The notes under the pieces are model-generated. The model ran no database searches, was not told where the DNA came from, and was given only the letters and a program-made list of their open reading frames with translations. DNA of 21,783 nt. It comes from Phallusia fumigata. Taxonomy: Eukaryota; Chordata; Ascidiacea; Phlebobranchia; Ascidiidae. The stretch lies in NCBI GenBank assembly GCA_008931825.1, contig QXVZ01028565.1:1-21783 (forward strand), given 5' to 3'. Both the position numbers and the translations under genes were made by a program. Of the stretch, positions 1-9,341 are shown piece after piece; position 1 is the first letter of the stretch; each line of letters begins with the position of its first letter.

Positions 1-4
1 AACA

Positions 5-198
5 GGGTGGTTTAGAGTGCACGCTTTACCCCCTCTGTATTTTTGGTTGTAATACTTACATAAATGATAACTATGGATAATTAACAGCGATTCATTTTTT
101 ACGTTTGTTACTTTTTTAGAACGTTAACCAGCATTGTTTCAAGAAAACCGCTTCCAGCCATAGATTTAATTGTCGCCTTCAACAGCTTAATGCTTCAG
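5..198 (+). repeat. Unit A1 (hairpin 5-33, exon-like 120-198)
   Basis: The stem-loop pairs GGT (9-11) with ACC (28-30) and AG (14-15) with CT (24-25) across a T-T internal loop, and shows GTGCAC at 17-22 in an AGTGCACG loop. An acceptor-like CTTTTTTAG ends at 119. The block 120-198 begins AACGTTAACCAGCATT and ends GCTTCAG at a GTAATTAACTG donor. The 5' end of the unit may be cut by the window. Confidence 0.6.
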
Positions 199-268
199 GT
201 AATTAACTGTAGTCAAGCACGATAGCAAGTTAAACCTTAAGAACAATTTAAACTATATTTTATTTGTG

Positions 269-460
269 AAGGCTGACCAGGGTGCACACTGTTTGACCAT
301 CGCAGTATAATTTTGCGATATACATTACAATTCTATAGAGTTGAATTTGTACTTTTTCTGTCTCTGGTATTTTCAATGTTTCAGGAAACTTTGGTCTTAC
401 CGCCGACTAGGGACAGAACTCAATTTGGACAAAGATCATTTGTGGTTGTAGGANCAACAG
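269..460 (+). repeat. Unit B1 (hairpin about 269-298, exon-like 385-460)
   Basis: The core GACCAGGGTGCACACTG is intact with GTGCAC at 282-287. The outer stem is weaker here (GGCTGA against TTTGACC, with one C-A mismatch). The acceptor-like TGTTTCAG ends at 384. The 76-nt block ends CAACAG before GTAAAG and contains an N at 454. It is shorter than the later B exons. Confidence 0.6.
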
Positions 461-1183
461 GTAAAGTAAATTATAGCTAAGTACCTGCAAGCTCAATTAA
501 AAAAATATTTGTTTAACAATAAGTTTAGAATTCAAAATTTACACAAGGTTAACCATGCTACACATGATTTAGTCTTCTCGGTATGAGTTCACAAATAGAT
601 TTTAATTTGCTTTTCATTGTACCTTGAATGTTTCTTACCTACAAATACGTTTCGAACTGCTCAACAGTGTCTGAGTTCTGACATGCATTTATAACAAGTC
701 ATTTGGAATCAACGGAATTAAATGCTAAAAGTTACTTGATGGTTAGGAAAGTGTTTATTGAGTATAATACAACCAAACAAAGCCAATTGCGAATCAGTAA
801 TAAACGTCCTGTTTTGCTTTTATTTAATGATTCATAATTATATGATACATTAGGTTTATACAGTTGCAAAAAGATATCATTGACAGCGGCCCACAGGAAC
901 ATTAAGTCGACATAAACTTCAAATGCTAAAGTTACATAAAGTTACATGTTTCTGCTACGAATAGCGAGCCCTTTTTCCATGATGATTTGCATGTTGCACC
1001 TACCATTTTGCACGCCAAGCAAAACCGTTCAATTTACGAACACTTCAAGATTAAGTCAGAGTAAATCGTCGGTCTGAAAAATAAGTGGTCGAAGGTAAAG
1101 CAAAACCTGCATAGGCCACCGACATTTTAGAGTTAAGTTTCGAATGTTGGGTATTTATTTTGCACAGAGAAATTGTGTAACAT
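461..1183. other. Intron-like spacer with no recognisable feature
   Basis: AT-rich DNA between the B1 donor and the A2 hairpin. I found no unit core, long open frame, clear terminal inverted repeats or RNA gene. The last part (about 1140-1183) resembles the lead-in of other A units. Confidence 0.5.
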
Positions 1184-1374
1184 GTGATTTATAGTGCGCG
1201 CTTTTCCTCCACTGTATCTTGGTTGTGTAACTTGATGGATAAAATTTGATCACTGTAGATAACACTCAACTTTTCACGTTGCTAATTTTTTCAGAACGTT
1301 AGACCAGCATTATTTGAAGGAATCCGTTTCCCTCCGTTGATTGAATTTCCGACTTCAACGGCTTAATGCACCAG
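1184..1374 (+). repeat. Unit A2 (variant loop GCGCGC, exon-like 1295-1374)
   Basis: Aligned to A1, the loop reads AGTGCGCGC instead of AGTGCACGC. This removes GTGCAC but creates another self-complementary hexamer, GCGCGC (1196-1201). The acceptor-like TTTTTTCAG ends at 1294. The 80-nt block begins AACGTTAGACCAGCATT and ends CACCAG before GTAATTAAG. Confidence 0.55.
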
Positions 1375-1474
1375 GTAATTAAGTGTTCTTGTAGGGCTTA
1401 CTTATGGTTTTCACTTTGTTGCTTTTTATTCACTTCGTTTGTTTTTGTATTTTTTTCTACCCTGAACCTTATCC

Positions 1475-2130
1475 ATGCACTTTTGTCATGAAATGTTTTT
1501 TTGGGCTTGGCTAAAACTTTCACAGCTGGTAGATATGATCATAAAGTTGTGCCATCTGTTTAACCTCCATAGCCCTGGTTACGCTAGCGTCGAAAAAGTG
1601 AAAACGTTTGCATGCCTGCAAACACCACAAACGAAAAGTTTCTATGGTGATAGGGTTATATAAGTGAAAATGAAGTTGCGTTACATAGGTTATTAGACCA
1701 ATTGAACAGGTTGTGTTTGAAGTTGCGGCTTGTCACAAGCTTGGTGAACACAAAGCCCTAGTGGTTGTCTTGGGGTTTCCATTAAAACTATGGAAAACTA
1801 TGAGCATTGTGTTTCGATTGTTTTGTTTTGTTTGGCTCTATAGCCTCAGCATTTACCCAACTACCAACCTAAAATGGTTTAAAGTATTAAACAATATCTA
1901 AATTAGATGAACTTTGTACAGTTTGTATAATATGATTTGTGGTGTGTTGATTACTTTGTTTGACTCCATATCCCCAGCGGTTATACCCACTAGCCTTGCC
2001 CCCTAAATGAATCGAACTTTTAAACAATGTCCGAATTGGATAAATTTAGACAGTTAAATTTAGACAATTATAAAACAATTGTTTAACATGTCATATTGGT
2101 GCATTCGTTGCGCTGTAGAATCCTTTTTCC
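1475..2130 (+). repeat. Dispersed repeat R2, copy 1
   Basis: It shares the marker GCAAACACCACAAACGAAAA (about 1619-1638) and the surrounding order of sequence with copies at 11440, 14933 and 16980. Its second half contains two imperfect tandem subunits of about 120 bp (about 1830-1930 and 1955-2080) with the pattern CCCAGCGGTTA..CCCACTAG..CCCCCTAAA..GGACAGTT..GACATGTC. The two short open frames here (1475-1663 and 1713-1901) are not shared as proteins by the other copies. No terminal repeats or target duplications were found, so the repeat class is unknown. Confidence 0.6.
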
Positions 2131-2577
2131 GGCAGTTGTTTTGTAGATTGAGCCTTGTTGATCCCTAACTCTGTTATTAATCACAACAAACCCGTATTCA
2201 TAATTAAAATCATCTGTTACTGTTCCGTACATGTATTTATGCTTTATTACAATTAATATACAACTTTAGCTGTGTGGGACCACATATGCAAAAACATATT
2301 GTCATAAAAGCGCAGTTAACTGTATGACCCGATTTAAAAAAATTACATGTTTTTTTATCAAACATCCATTTGCGTTTTAAAACTCATTGTGTTGCCAATT
2401 TCGCTAATTTCGCTAAAAAAACAATAATGTGCAATATTTTCTGTATTAATGTTTAATGTTTTTACCTCGCTCGTAGGATTATTATATCGGCGAAGAAGAA
2501 AACGGAAATATCCGACATTCTTGGCGTTAAGTTTTAAGTTGTTTAATGTTTATTTATACATTGCCAAATTGAGTAAC
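2131..2577. other. Spacer with a B-exon-like fragment
   Basis: Mostly featureless AT-rich sequence. Around 2484-2538, after a CTCGTAG acceptor-like end, the string GAAAACGGAAATATCCGACA and the following TTCTTG resemble the exon of unit B14 (12669-12748). This suggests a relic of a B exon. No hairpin core precedes it. Confidence 0.35.
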
Positions 2578-2715
2578 AGGTTGGTTTAGAGTGCACGCTT
2601 TACCTCCTCTGTATTTTATTTTATTTTTCACCTTGCCCATGTTTTTTAGTAACGTTAGACCTGCATCGTTCAACGAAGCCCGTCTCTTTCCGATTTCAAC
2701 AGCCTGATGCTTCAG
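2578..2715 (+). repeat. Unit A3 (hairpin 2578-2608, exon-like 2650-2715)
   Basis: The start is nearly identical to A1 (GGTTTAGAGTGCACGCTTTA), with GTGCAC at 2591-2596. The outer stem changes from GGG/CCC in A1 to AGG/CCT here, so pairing is kept. The acceptor-like GTTTTTTAG ends at 2649. The 66-nt block ends GCTTCAG before GTAATTTTAG. Confidence 0.6.
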
Positions 2716-2784
2716 GTAATTTTAGCCTGCAGTCAAAGCGGTTTAAACCTCGAGGATCAATTTGTTAAACAATGCTTGATTGGT

Positions 2785-2995
2785 GAAGGCTAACCAGGGT
2801 GCACACTGTTTAGTCTTCGCCTTTGTAGAAAATATGAATTGCTAAGTGTATAGTCATAAATTGGCATATTTCTGCTTTTGTTATCTTTTGTTTCAGGAAC
2901 TTTGGTTTTACCGCTGTTGAGGGAAAAACCTGGGATAAGAAGAGGCTGTAAAGTTGCCGGGATCTCCGAATCCACAACGCTAAATGCCCAACAAG
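2785..2995 (+). repeat. Unit B2 (hairpin 2785-2818, exon-like 2897-2995)
   Basis: A textbook copy. The 13-position stem GAAGGCTAACCAG / CTGTTTAGTCTTC has 12 pairs (one G.U) and an invariant C-T mismatch. The loop is GGTGCACA (2798-2805). The acceptor TTTGTTTCAG ends at 2896. The 99-nt block ends CAACAAG before GTAACT. One frame of the block is open and starts TLVLPLLR. Confidence 0.7.
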
Positions 2996-3048
2996 GTAAC
3001 TTTTTGTCGAAAAGTACAATGCCAATTTAAACTTATGTTAGCAATGCT

Positions 3049-3250
3049 AAAGGCTAACCAGGGTGCACACTGTTTAGCCTTTTGTGATATGATTTGCAAG
3101 TGTATAGAGAAGGATAATATGTTTTCTGTCTCTGGTATGTTTTTGTTTCAGGAACTTTGATCCTACCGTTGTCGGGAAAAACCTGAATTTGGAAGATCAT
3201 TTGTGGTTGTATGCTGGAATCGTAAACACGAACGGTTTAACACTCATCAG
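3049..3250 (+). repeat. Unit B3 (hairpin 3049-3082, exon-like 3152-3250)
   Basis: This copy has the strongest stem. AAAGGCTAA pairs perfectly with TTAGCCTTT, followed by the C-T mismatch and CAG/CTG, with loop GGTGCACA at 3062-3069. Relative to B2, the G.U pair has become G-C. The exon-like block is 99 nt, starts GAACTTTGATC and ends CATCAG before GTAAAA. It contains in-frame stops. Confidence 0.7.
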
Positions 3251-3321
3251 GTAAAAATAACAACAGTAAAGTACATTACGATTTCAACNACCAATTACCA
3301 AAAACTTGTATTAGGAATCCT

Positions 3322-3566
3322 AAAGGCTGACCAGGGTGCACACTGTTTATAGTCATGGTGGAAAGTTTTTGCGATATGATGATTTGCAAGTGTCAGAAAT
3401 GAATTTTCATTTTTCTATCTCTGGTATGTTTTTGTTTCCGGAATTTTTTATTCATCGCTTTCACCGCTGTTAAAGGTAATCTGGACTTCTGGATTAAGAG
3501 TAGACAATTTCTGGCTGTAAGATTGTTGGGATCAACGACTTCAAATACGACTGAATGCCTAACAAG
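3322..3566 (+). repeat. Unit B4 (acceptor lost; exon-like 3441-3566)
   Basis: The hairpin core GACCAGGGTGCACACTG is kept, but the outer right arm reads TTTATAGTC and pairs poorly. The acceptor position reads TTTGTTTCCG in place of TTTGTTTCAG, so the 3' splice site appears mutated. The donor AACAAG/GTAATTAG is intact. The 126-nt block starts GAATTTTTTATTCATCGC, a sub-type shared with B6, B7 and the block at 11117. Confidence 0.6.
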
Positions 3567-3619
3567 GTAATTAGTTGTAGACAAGTACATTAATAATTTA
3601 AACGTATCTAAGAAATGCT

Positions 3620-3834
3620 ATAGGCTAACCAGGGTGCACACTGTTTAGTTTTTTGCGATATGATTTGCAAGTAGTATAGAGAGGAATTTGAATTTTTCTG
3701 TCTCTGGTATGTATTTGTTTCAGGAACATTGGTCTTCACGTTGTCGATGGAAATTGTGGAATTGAAAAAAGACCATTTCGTGCTTTAAGATCACTGGGAC
3801 TGCCGATTCCACAAACAGCTGAATGCTCAACCAG
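3620..3834 (+). repeat. Unit B5 (hairpin 3620-3653, exon-like 3724-3834)
   Basis: The stem pairs using several G.U pairs on the + strand, with loop GGTGCACA at 3633-3640. The 111-nt block starts GAACATTGGTC and ends CAACCAG before GTATTTCATTG. B8 (9714-9824) is the same sub-type and length. Both are followed by a hAT MITE, so they belong to a duplicated higher-order block. Confidence 0.65.
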
Positions 3835-4002
3835 GTATTTCATTGGAGTCAGTTGCATTGTCGATTTAAACCCGTGGTTCTCAAACTGTGCGTCGCGATG
3901 CCTTGAAGCTTCGTTTTGATTTTCCAAGGGCGTCGCACAATAATTCCATTTCGTAGTTTTTTTGTTTTTGTATCAATAAATACAACATTGATAATAAACG
4001 AT

Positions 4003-5271
4003 CTGGGGCGGCATTATGAACACTTCCTCACTCGCTAAGTTACCGAGCTCGCTAAAACAAAATTTAGCGAGGACTTAACGAGCGAGGAACTCGCTAGCGA
4101 GAATGCTATTACGAAATGTTCTCGCAAACTCCTCGTTTCAGCCTGACGCAAAAACGAGAGAATGCGTCAAAAGCGCAAGAAAAAAGACGTCTGACTTGGC
4201 AAAATCAACGCGTCGCGCTGTTTGACAGCTTACGGTGAGGATTTTGTTTTGCAGCATTAGCACGAAATATTTCAACTTCCTACGTTTTAGGTCGCTGTGT
4301 GATTTTTTTGGTAAAGGAAGTGGCAAATAATTGTGAAAGTATTCTCAAATGACTAAAAGGGGTCATAACCAAGGTTTTATTGTATATTCGCTATCGCCCA
4401 ACAAACTGCTATTGTGATATTGCCCACTTTCAAACTGCTGGTACACATTTGAACGTCGGGATGAATGAATGACATGAGCCAGGCCACTATAGCCTGTAAA
4501 ATAGTTTAAAATTAAAAATTCAATTATTAGTTGGATAAAGTATTTAACTGCCTGCACATTAATTGAATGGTATTCCTTTCTATTAACAAAGAGATACTCT
4601 TTCTCACTTAGTGAAATTATGAAAATGTGGGTACCGTCGATTGCGCCAATGACGCCCGGAAACCGTGCAATGGCATAAAACTGTTGCTTTATCATTCTTG
4701 GAGAAGCCGTGTCGGCTGTGTGAATAAACTGATGGCGTTTTAAAATAAAACTGTCCTTGAGCACCTCAGTACCACAATTAGTACCGTTGGTTGTGTAACA
4801 TTAATGTTGTATCGGCTGAATATTGCAGGCTTCAAGATGCTAAAAGCTGTAACGATAATAAAACTTGTTTTTCCAATCTAAAAACAATCGTTTGCTGGTA
4901 GTTTTTGGTAAAAAAATATTTGTGCAAATGATGGCACAAATCCATTATAACTGCTTTCGGTATACGGTTTTCTAAGAAACTAATTCTAAATTCGACATTT
5001 CTAAAGGATAGTTTTGTGGTCCTTTTTACGTTCGTTTGGACATTTAACAGCAAAATAGGGGGCGATAATTGATTGCTGGCACAGCTGTGCGGCTTTAGCG
5101 ACAAGCTTTTGGCGTTAGCGAGTGGTCTGAGCTCCTCGTTAGTTAGCGAGGAGTTTTGCGAGGTCCGGTTAGCGAGACGGGGGTTCGTAATACCAAAACT
5201 CGACTTAGCGAGGTCGTGCGTCAATACCGAGCTCGCTAAACTTAGCGAGATGTGTTCGTAATGCCGCCCCT
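4003..5271 (-). mobile_element. PIF/Harbinger DNA transposon inserted in the MITE
   Basis: Terminal inverted repeats are GGGGCGGCATTATGAACAC at the left (from 4005) and GTGTTCGTAATGCCGCCCC at the right (to 5270). Both subterminal regions (4030-4130 and 5090-5250) are packed with TTAGCGAG/CTCGCTAA motifs in both orientations. GAT at 4000-4002 and 5272-5274 fits the 3-bp target duplication of this superfamily, and the uninterrupted MITE copies read ACGATTAAA-type sequence at this point. It encodes a damaged transposase on the minus strand. At about 1.27 kb it is too short to be complete. Confidence 0.8.
4363..4764 (-). pseudogene. HARBI1-like DDE nuclease fragment of the Harbinger element
   Basis: The 133-residue open frame contains FPGVIGAIDGTHI (about residues 35-47), the first catalytic Asp motif of PIF/Harbinger nucleases, followed by NRKEYHSINVQAV and later LLGDSEYTIKPWL (about residues 121-133). 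A frameshift at the 3' end moves the next family-like residues (MTPF) out of frame. The stretch between NVQA and GYSG starts with GTTAAATAC and ends TTTTACAG (55 nt), so it could be a tiny intron. The expected second Asp (HDS context) is not visible and the third acidic residue lies beyond the break. The enzyme is surely inactive. The Myb-like partner gene is absent. Confidence 0.75.
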
Positions 5272-5402
5272 GATTAAATTCTATTTGCTGGTTCTTCAAA
5301 CGCTTAGACAAAATGTACGAAGGCGTTGCATCGCAAAAGTTTAAGAAACACTGGTTTAAACTTACGTTAGAAACAATTTTTAAACACATATTGATTGATA
5401 AA

Positions 5403-5617
5403 GGCTGACCACACTGTCTAGTCAACTTTGTCACATGCGTTTGCGATGTGATTTGCATGTGTGAGAGATGAATATTTATTTTTCTATCTCTGGTATGTTT
5501 TTGTTCCAGGGACTTGTCATTCATCGCTTTCACCGCTGTTGATAGAAAAATCTGGATTAAGAGTAGATCAAGATTCCTGTGATCACCGACTCCACAAACG
5601 ACTGAATGCCCAAAAAG
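5403..5617 (+). repeat. Unit B6 (hairpin core truncated; exon-like 5520-5617)
   Basis: The hairpin reads GGCTGACCACACTGTCTAGTC. The AGGGTGC segment carrying the loop palindrome is deleted, so no loop can form. The acceptor-like TTTTTGTTCCAG ends at 5519. The 98-nt block of the TTCATCGC sub-type ends CAAAAAG before GTAATTAG. The next unit is interrupted by the LINE. Confidence 0.6.
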
Positions 5618-5828
5618 GTAATTAGTAAAATTATTATTAATACCATTCTATTAGCATAAGTTAAGCATTGGTTGTTTACCTTGCTTTAATAAGATCGACA
5701 ACCATGTGTGGTGCGTTATTTTTGCTGAGGCAGGCAGTTTTCTAGCTTAGTTTGTTGCACAGCGTAGCCACGCGAAGGCGTTCCTTTTTGTGCTCACAGG
5801 CGCTCCCTTTTTTGTGTTTGTTCCCCAA

Positions 5829-5861
5829 TTAAGTAATCAGCGCTTTTTGTTGATTACTTAA
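5829..5861. repeat. Short perfect inverted repeat in the LINE 5' leader
   Basis: TTAAGTAATCA (5829-5839) and TGATTACTTAA (5851-5861) are exact inverted copies, separated by 11 nt (GCGCTTTTTGT). A stem-loop in the leader of the LINE RNA is possible. Function unknown. Confidence 0.6.
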
Positions 5862-5908
5862 GTGCCCTTGTGGGCTTGTGTGTTGTTGTGCCGTAGGGCG
5901 AGTCTCAC

Positions 5909-6752
5909 TTGTTTACGACCCGAACCTCGGTCGAGTGGTACTCGAAGGAACTACCGTTTTCCCCGTGGAAACTTCTTACACTTATCAAACATACTCGAAC
6001 ATTAAAACGTCTACAGGCCTCACCCCTGTTTAGTCAGGAACACTGCTACCCTCCTCTCTTATTCCTTTCCAAGTCATCCTCTGCTATATTCACTGTCAAG
6101 ATGCCGACGACGAAATATGTTGACAAATACAGATCTCTCCGCATTCAAGTTCTTTCGGCCGAATTCTTTAATTCGAAGACTTCATGGATATGTTTGACAA
6201 TGACCTCATGCTTGTTAAATACGCGATGGTCGGGAATAAATGAACCAACCGTCATCCACCAAAGTTCCTACCCTCCAAAACCTTTAACAAAACTCACTCT
6301 TTTCCCAGTTCCAACCGAATTTAAAGAGATCCACTTCAAAAGAACCTGTACATATCTTGAGATCGGCTCTTATAACAAACCCACAAAAAGTACCTCAACA
6401 TCCAAAACGGTTATGTTAATCTATTCGTCGAAAAAGCCGAATTTGAAAATGTGCCAATATCCACAAAAATGTTCGATCACGATGTTCAGATGATAAACCG
6501 GGAGAGTCTTTCGGCCCTTCTTACCAAATGTGCAACCAGCTCGGTCACTGGGCTTCTCAATGCCCAAGACGACTAAAATGCCGCATATGCGGTGGAACGC
6601 ACTGGACGAAGGTATGCCCCCAAAACTCCTATATCATTGAGGACTCAGACTACCAGACGAACTTTCCTAAATCAAAAAGAGCGCCGACAAAGTCCGCACC
6701 CAAAAACACAGTAGATTACCAAGACTCTTCAGATGATCTTCCCCCGTACTGA
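5909..6752 (+). pseudogene. LINE ORF1 (gag-like, zinc-knuckle) remnant
   Basis: Coding similarity jumps between frames. An early open frame (5909-6493) covers a poorly recognisable N-terminal part. Near 6411-6490 another frame reads GYVNLFVEKAEFENVP, typical of the region just before the knuckles in Tx1/L1-type ORF1 proteins. From about 6501 a third frame gives MCNQLGHWASQCP and CRICGGTHWTKVC, which are two CCHC-type knuckles (the first lacks a clear leading Cys; the second is C-x2-C-x3-H-x4-C). A basic Ser/Pro-rich tail follows. Such proteins bind the element's RNA. At least two frameshifts make it non-functional. Confidence 0.7.
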
Positions 6753-7184
6753 AACAGATTGAGATCCAACAAAGGAAAACAGAAAACAGAAATTCAACAA
6801 AATCATCAACACCGAAAGCTCAATCCAAGAAGAGCTCTTAAACTTCTCCCATCTTACTCCTACTCCTCCGGAAGAAGACACCCCAAAACAGAACGAAAAG
6901 AACACGAATCCAATCTTGATTATCGATTAGTCCACCGAAAAGGTAAAAACGTCCCCCAAAAAAGTGAACTTTGACTCTACAAAATCTTCAAATTACGGCA
7001 CTCCAGCTTCGCCCCTCCCGAATCCACCCTACACCCCCAATCCAACCACCCCTGTCCACCCACAAAGATCTGAAATCTATCCGATTCACAACGTCACAAT
7101 CTCTCATCTGACCAATCTGACCAAGAAAACACAACACCGGACATAAAGACACAAGAAAGAACCCTCCCTTAGCACATAGGCGAG

Positions 7185-7560
7185 ATGGCAATTAAAGTGT
7201 CTTCTGTAAACATAAACGGCCTCGAACATAACCTAAATAACCTTGCACTCTTTGCGCAGAAGATTGCTTGGACATTTTACTTATTGAACTTTATTGATTC
7301 AAAAATTGACTTTGCAAATAAAAAGATCCAATTAAAAGCGGACGCCAAAAAATGACATGAAAGAACCTAAACCTTCGGGCTCCGCGATTGTTTTAGATTT
7401 TTTCACCCCACCAAACAAGTTTATACCAGTGTTACAACTAGATCCTCGACCCGAATAGATAGGATTTACTGCAACCCTGACTACTAAATAAACTACAGAA
7501 TTTTATACATAACCACTTCCCATACTCAGATCATAATTTTGTTCCATCCGTAACTTTTAA
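7185..7560 (+). pseudogene. LINE ORF2 endonuclease domain remnant
   Basis: Starts at ATG 7185 with MAIKVSSVNINGLEHN, matching the first motif (..NINGL..) of the APE-like endonuclease of LINEs. A frameshift near 7260 moves to a frame reading DCLDILLIEL. Near 7440-7475 STRIDRIYC and near 7515-7550 HFPYSDHNFVP, in shifted frames, match the C-terminal S-x-R-I-D and SDH motifs. The central catalytic part (about 7290-7430) is badly eroded. Only about 375 bp remain of the roughly 700 expected, so there is an internal deletion. Confidence 0.7.
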
Positions 7561-7731
7561 ATAAAACCGTAAGAAACGCTGGGGAGAATCAAATTGGAAA
7601 TTAAATATTACCCTTCCAAAAAAACAATGAATATGCCTTTTAAATTAATAAGCATTTTTGGCCCCAACTAAAAGAACATTTTGTCGAATTAACATATAAT
7701 ATCTATCTAACGGGTGAATCTTCCCCATCGT

Positions 7732-8299
7732 TTAAAAACGCAAACGTAAAATTAATTCCTAAAAAACAAGATTAAACCCTTAATAAAAACTGGCGTCCCA
7801 TATCACTCTTAAATGCTGATTACAAAATAATAAGTATAACAATAGCGAATATACTCCAGAATGAATTAAATGATAAAATTGCATTTGAACAAAAATGCGG
7901 ACTAAATAATCGATATATTCAGCACATCCATTGTAATGTTAAAGCGCAGTTTTGGTGTTGCAAAACAATTAAGCCCTTTGGCCCTAGTACTCATTGATGA
8001 CAATTTCAGAAACTTTTCAAATTGATCATTATATTCAAAATTGGGTTAAAATTCTAGTTAATGTAAATGGTCAACCAACAGAAAAAATAAATATTAACAG
8101 GGGTGTAAGACCACATTTAACAAATAAAATACATTTTATGCCAATTTTTATGGCGTCCAAAAAGATCGAACAAATCGAACGGAAGAAAATAATAGCTCAA
8201 AAACCACCGGAGGACTACAAATGCCTGATTTTCAAACTAAAATTAACTCAAACCAATTGGAAAAAATACGTGATTTTACAAATACCGAAAAAATTTTAG
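7732..8299 (+). pseudogene. LINE ORF2 reverse transcriptase remnant, catalytic core deleted
   Basis: VKLIPKK and NWRPISLLNADYK (about 7747-7830) are RT motifs at the fingers. QKCGLNNRYIQHI (about 7885-7930) and LALVLIDD (about 7978-8002) follow. The open frame 7994-8299 carries WVKILVNVNGQPTEK and INRGVR, the region just before the QG-P motif. Right after this the sequence jumps to FLWRPK and MPDFQTK, which lie C-terminal to the RT. The segment that should hold the YADD-type active site is therefore missing, and the RT is dead. Confidence 0.75.
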
Positions 8300-8960
8300 A
8301 AACTTGGCACAGTTGGGCAATATATAATTTAGGTTTCAAATTTAAAAAAAAACACGTAAAATCAACTCTTTGACAACTTTAAACCAAACGCCTGGAAACC
8401 AAAAGATTGGCAAAATATTTTTACCATTTTTAAGCAATTAATCGAAGAAAACAATGATTTCAATTGGACCAAATCAAAACTAAAACTTTTACTTCGAACT
8501 GATCAAACAAAATGAAATTATAAGTTGCCCAACAGGCATCGAAAACTGCAACTAGAAATCTGCAATGCTCAACCAAAAATGGAAAAAAAGTTTCAACCAA
8601 AAATGGAAAAAAAATTTAACAACTAAAAAAGACAATAAATTTATTTAACAATCCAAAAAGGTTTTACATGGGGCGAATTTTGCCACAACAAAAATATTTA
8701 TTCTTTGCCAACTGGGGAGTAACTTCTGAATTGGTGCAAATTCTATAAAAACCATAACGATAATATTCAACATATTTTAATCGATTGTGAAAATCAAATT
8801 AATTTCCGAAGCTTGAAATCAAATTACATGAAAAAAATTTGACCGTACTTTCGACCCCACACCCAACGTAATCATGTATAATATTTACGATAAAGAAATT
8901 CCATTTTATTGGTAAAAATTACATCGATTTGGCGATTAATAATAATTAAAAAAAAGAAAA
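8300..8960 (+). pseudogene. LINE ORF2 C-terminal region remnant
   Basis: Broken frames read ILETWHSWAIYNLGFKF, NAWKPKDWQNIF and, near 8690-8810, WGEFCHNKNIYSL followed by DNIQHILIDCENQ. The last resembles the conserved post-RT segment of L1/Tx1 ORF2 proteins, where a Cys/His pattern precedes an xxHxLxxC motif. Stops and shifts interrupt every frame. A 24-bp tandem duplication (8570-8617) adds to the damage. Confidence 0.55.
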
Positions 8961-9340
8961 ACTTGACTTCCAAAATAAATATTTGAAAAATAAAAATGCT
9001 TTTGTTTAAAGAACAACCTCCAAAATTTTCTGTTACCTGCAAAAAGATTTAGAAATGTTTTTCGAACTCTACGGTGAAACCGAATTAGAAATTATATTTA
9101 ACGTATGTTGCGAAAACCTTTTGTCAAAAACCTTTTGTCGAAAACCTCGTCACTATAATTATAACACTTTCTGTATATGTACGTTTGCTGCATAAAAATA
9201 ATAATTCCTTTGTTGTGTACCTAATTCTAGAATATAGGTTCCTCCTGTTTTTAATGACCCCCCTTTTTTATTCAAATTTGCCATAAAGGAGACGATATAT
9301 AAAACCGTTTTCGGTCGATCGTCACTTGTTGAGGCGGTCG
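8961..9340 (+). other. LINE 3' part and junction with the unit array
   Basis: Mostly A/T-rich, with a weak coding trace (MFFELYGETELE near 9055-9090) and then apparent 3' UTR. It ends CGGTCGATCGTCACTTG...GGCGGTCGTCACTG. The last TCACTG flows directly into unit B7's hairpin right arm. No poly(A) run. Confidence 0.45.
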
Positions 9341-9341
9341 T

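Larger units (their letters stand above)
3872..5353. mobile_element. hAT-type MITE, copy 1, split by a Harbinger element
   Basis: The left end CCGTGGTTCTCAAACTG matches the common hAT terminal pattern CAG.GGTTCTCAAACT. The right end GTTTAAGAAACACTG is its degenerate inverted partner. Flanking 8-mers are ATTTAAAC (3864-3871) and GTTTAAAC (5354-5361), fitting an 8-bp target duplication with one change. Without the nested element it would be about 215 bp, as in copies at 9862-10075 and 10639-10853. No coding capacity. Confidence 0.7.
5672..9340 (+). mobile_element. Decayed Tx1/L1-like LINE (non-LTR retrotransposon)
   Basis: The order of remnants is non-LTR: GC-richer 5' leader (about 5700-5910), gag-like ORF1 with zinc knuckles, AP-type endonuclease start, reverse transcriptase motifs, C-terminal region and an AT-rich 3' part. 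Frameshifts and stops occur throughout. The left limit is inferred because B6's intron resembles its paralogs to about 5671. The right limit is where unit sequence TCACTGTTTAGTCTTTG resumes. No poly(A) tail or clear target duplication is seen. Tandem duplications inside: 24 bp twice at 8570-8617, and a roughly 14-bp AAAACCTTTTGTC motif at 9113-9147. Confidence 0.75.

Noticed and set aside
2785..2818. Retroviral origin of the GUGCAC hairpins
   Set aside because: Resemblance to the HIV-1 dimerisation loop is limited to a short palindromic loop. No LTR, primer-binding site, gag-pol or env traces accompany the units.
3368..3410. snoRNA-like box C motif (GATATGATGATTT) downstream of a hairpin
   Set aside because: TGATGA occurs in only some units and no conserved CTGA box D or terminal stem is at a fitting distance. 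H/ACA features are also missing.
2790..3590. Recurrent minus-strand peptides such as TAVKAMNEKFLKQKHTRDRK in several B units
   Set aside because: They recur because the DNA repeats, being antisense to the exon block and pyrimidine tract. Frames break in other copies and have no start context or domain.
5073..5261. 62-codon plus-strand frame LAQLCGFSDKLLALASG...
   Set aside because: Lies wholly in the TTAGCGAG-rich subterminal repeats of the Harbinger element. The apparent composition comes from the repeated motif.
4832..5533. 233-codon minus-strand open frame
   Set aside because: It runs through the Harbinger subterminal region, the right half of the MITE and the antisense of exon block B6. 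A single protein across three unrelated repeats is not credible.
6988..7191. 67-codon minus-strand frame inside the LINE
   Set aside because: Antisense to the proline-rich ORF1 tail and the ORF1-ORF2 junction, with no motif.
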